Positions 23,672 through 23,761 of a stretch of 23,761 nt of DNA are shown here, in pieces. Positions within the stretch are counted from its first letter, which is position 1. The number at the start of each line of letters is the position of its first letter. Position numbers and translations under genes: made by a program. This DNA is from Saprospiraceae bacterium. GTDB lineage: Bacteria > Bacteroidota > Bacteroidia > Chitinophagales > Saprospiraceae. The notes under the pieces are model-generated. The model was not told the DNA's origin. It ran no database searches and saw only the letters and a list, made by a program, of their open reading frames with translations. Where the stretch lies: NCBI GenBank assembly GCA_023299965.1, contig JALZVN010000018.1, positions 1 through 23,761 of the forward strand. The letters run 5' to 3'.

Positions 23672-23761
23672 ATGAGATTTTTGTGGTTTATGAGTCTTGT
23701 AGTTTTTGGGGCAAACCAGCTTTCTGCTCAATGCACTTTAGCTTGCAACGATGAATTGCAG
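23672..23761 (+). CDS. Secreted protein, N-terminal fragment (runs off window)
   Basis: Only 30 codons are present. They encode a signal peptide (MRFLWFMSLVVFGANQLSAQ) followed by CTLACNDELQ. The CTLACND start of the mature part resembles large secreted, T9SS-dependent proteins of Saprospiraceae as I recall them, which suggests another surface or extracellular protein. An in-frame ATG at 23615 would add 19 basic residues in front of the signal peptide; I prefer 23672. The 3' end lies outside the window. Confidence 0.6.
   Translation, partial: MRFLWFMSLVVFGANQLSAQCTLACNDELQ

Overview
The window looks like a chromosomal segment of a Bacteroidota bacterium, most likely of the Saprospiria/Saprospiraceae type. 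The evidence is: promoter elements of the TTTG-N19-TAnnTTTG kind, little sign of Shine-Dalgarno sequences, a PorX-type response regulator, proteins with type IX secretion system (T9SS) C-terminal domains of both type A and type B, SprB-type repeats, and a PorP/SprF-family membrane protein. The class-level placement is inference; the phylum is well supported.

Left part (1-6600), housekeeping: a tRNA-Leu(TAG) is followed by trigger factor (tig), clpP and clpX. This is the classic nascent-chain chaperone plus ATP-dependent protease cluster, but with a strong terminator between clpP and clpX. Next come truA (tRNA pseudouridine synthase), a 70-residue protein with a heavy-metal-associated fold that has lost its CxxC metal site, and a convergent glyA (serine hydroxymethyltransferase). 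The last two share a near-perfect bidirectional terminator.

Middle part (6600-15040), accessory: a secreted purple-acid-phosphatase-like metallophosphoesterase; a gene-free tract of about 1.1 kb full of palindromes; and, on the minus strand, a secreted protein built of eighteen 23-residue repeats ending in a peptidoglycan-binding domain. Upstream of that gene on the same strand is a COG1078-type HD phosphohydrolase. Divergent from it is porX (receiver plus PglZ domain), the response regulator known to control T9SS genes. A second palindrome-rich intergenic block separates porX from a small lipoprotein gene.

Right part (15040-23761), surface/T9SS: an exact Bacteroidota promoter and a leader of about 390 nt precede an apparent operon. 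It encodes (i) a 255-residue single-cohesin protein with a type A sorting domain, (ii) a roughly 2000-residue giant adhesin made of four cohesin-like modules, sixteen SprB-type repeats in eight A/B dimers, and a type B (gliding-motility) C-terminal domain, and (iii) a PorP/SprF-family outer-membrane protein of the type required to secrete type B cargo. After a probable terminator the window ends in the start of another secreted protein. The most noteworthy items are the cohesin-SprB hybrid adhesin operon, with its alternating repeats and periodic cysteines, and the charge-inverted 23-residue repeat protein with a cysteine-rich hinge.
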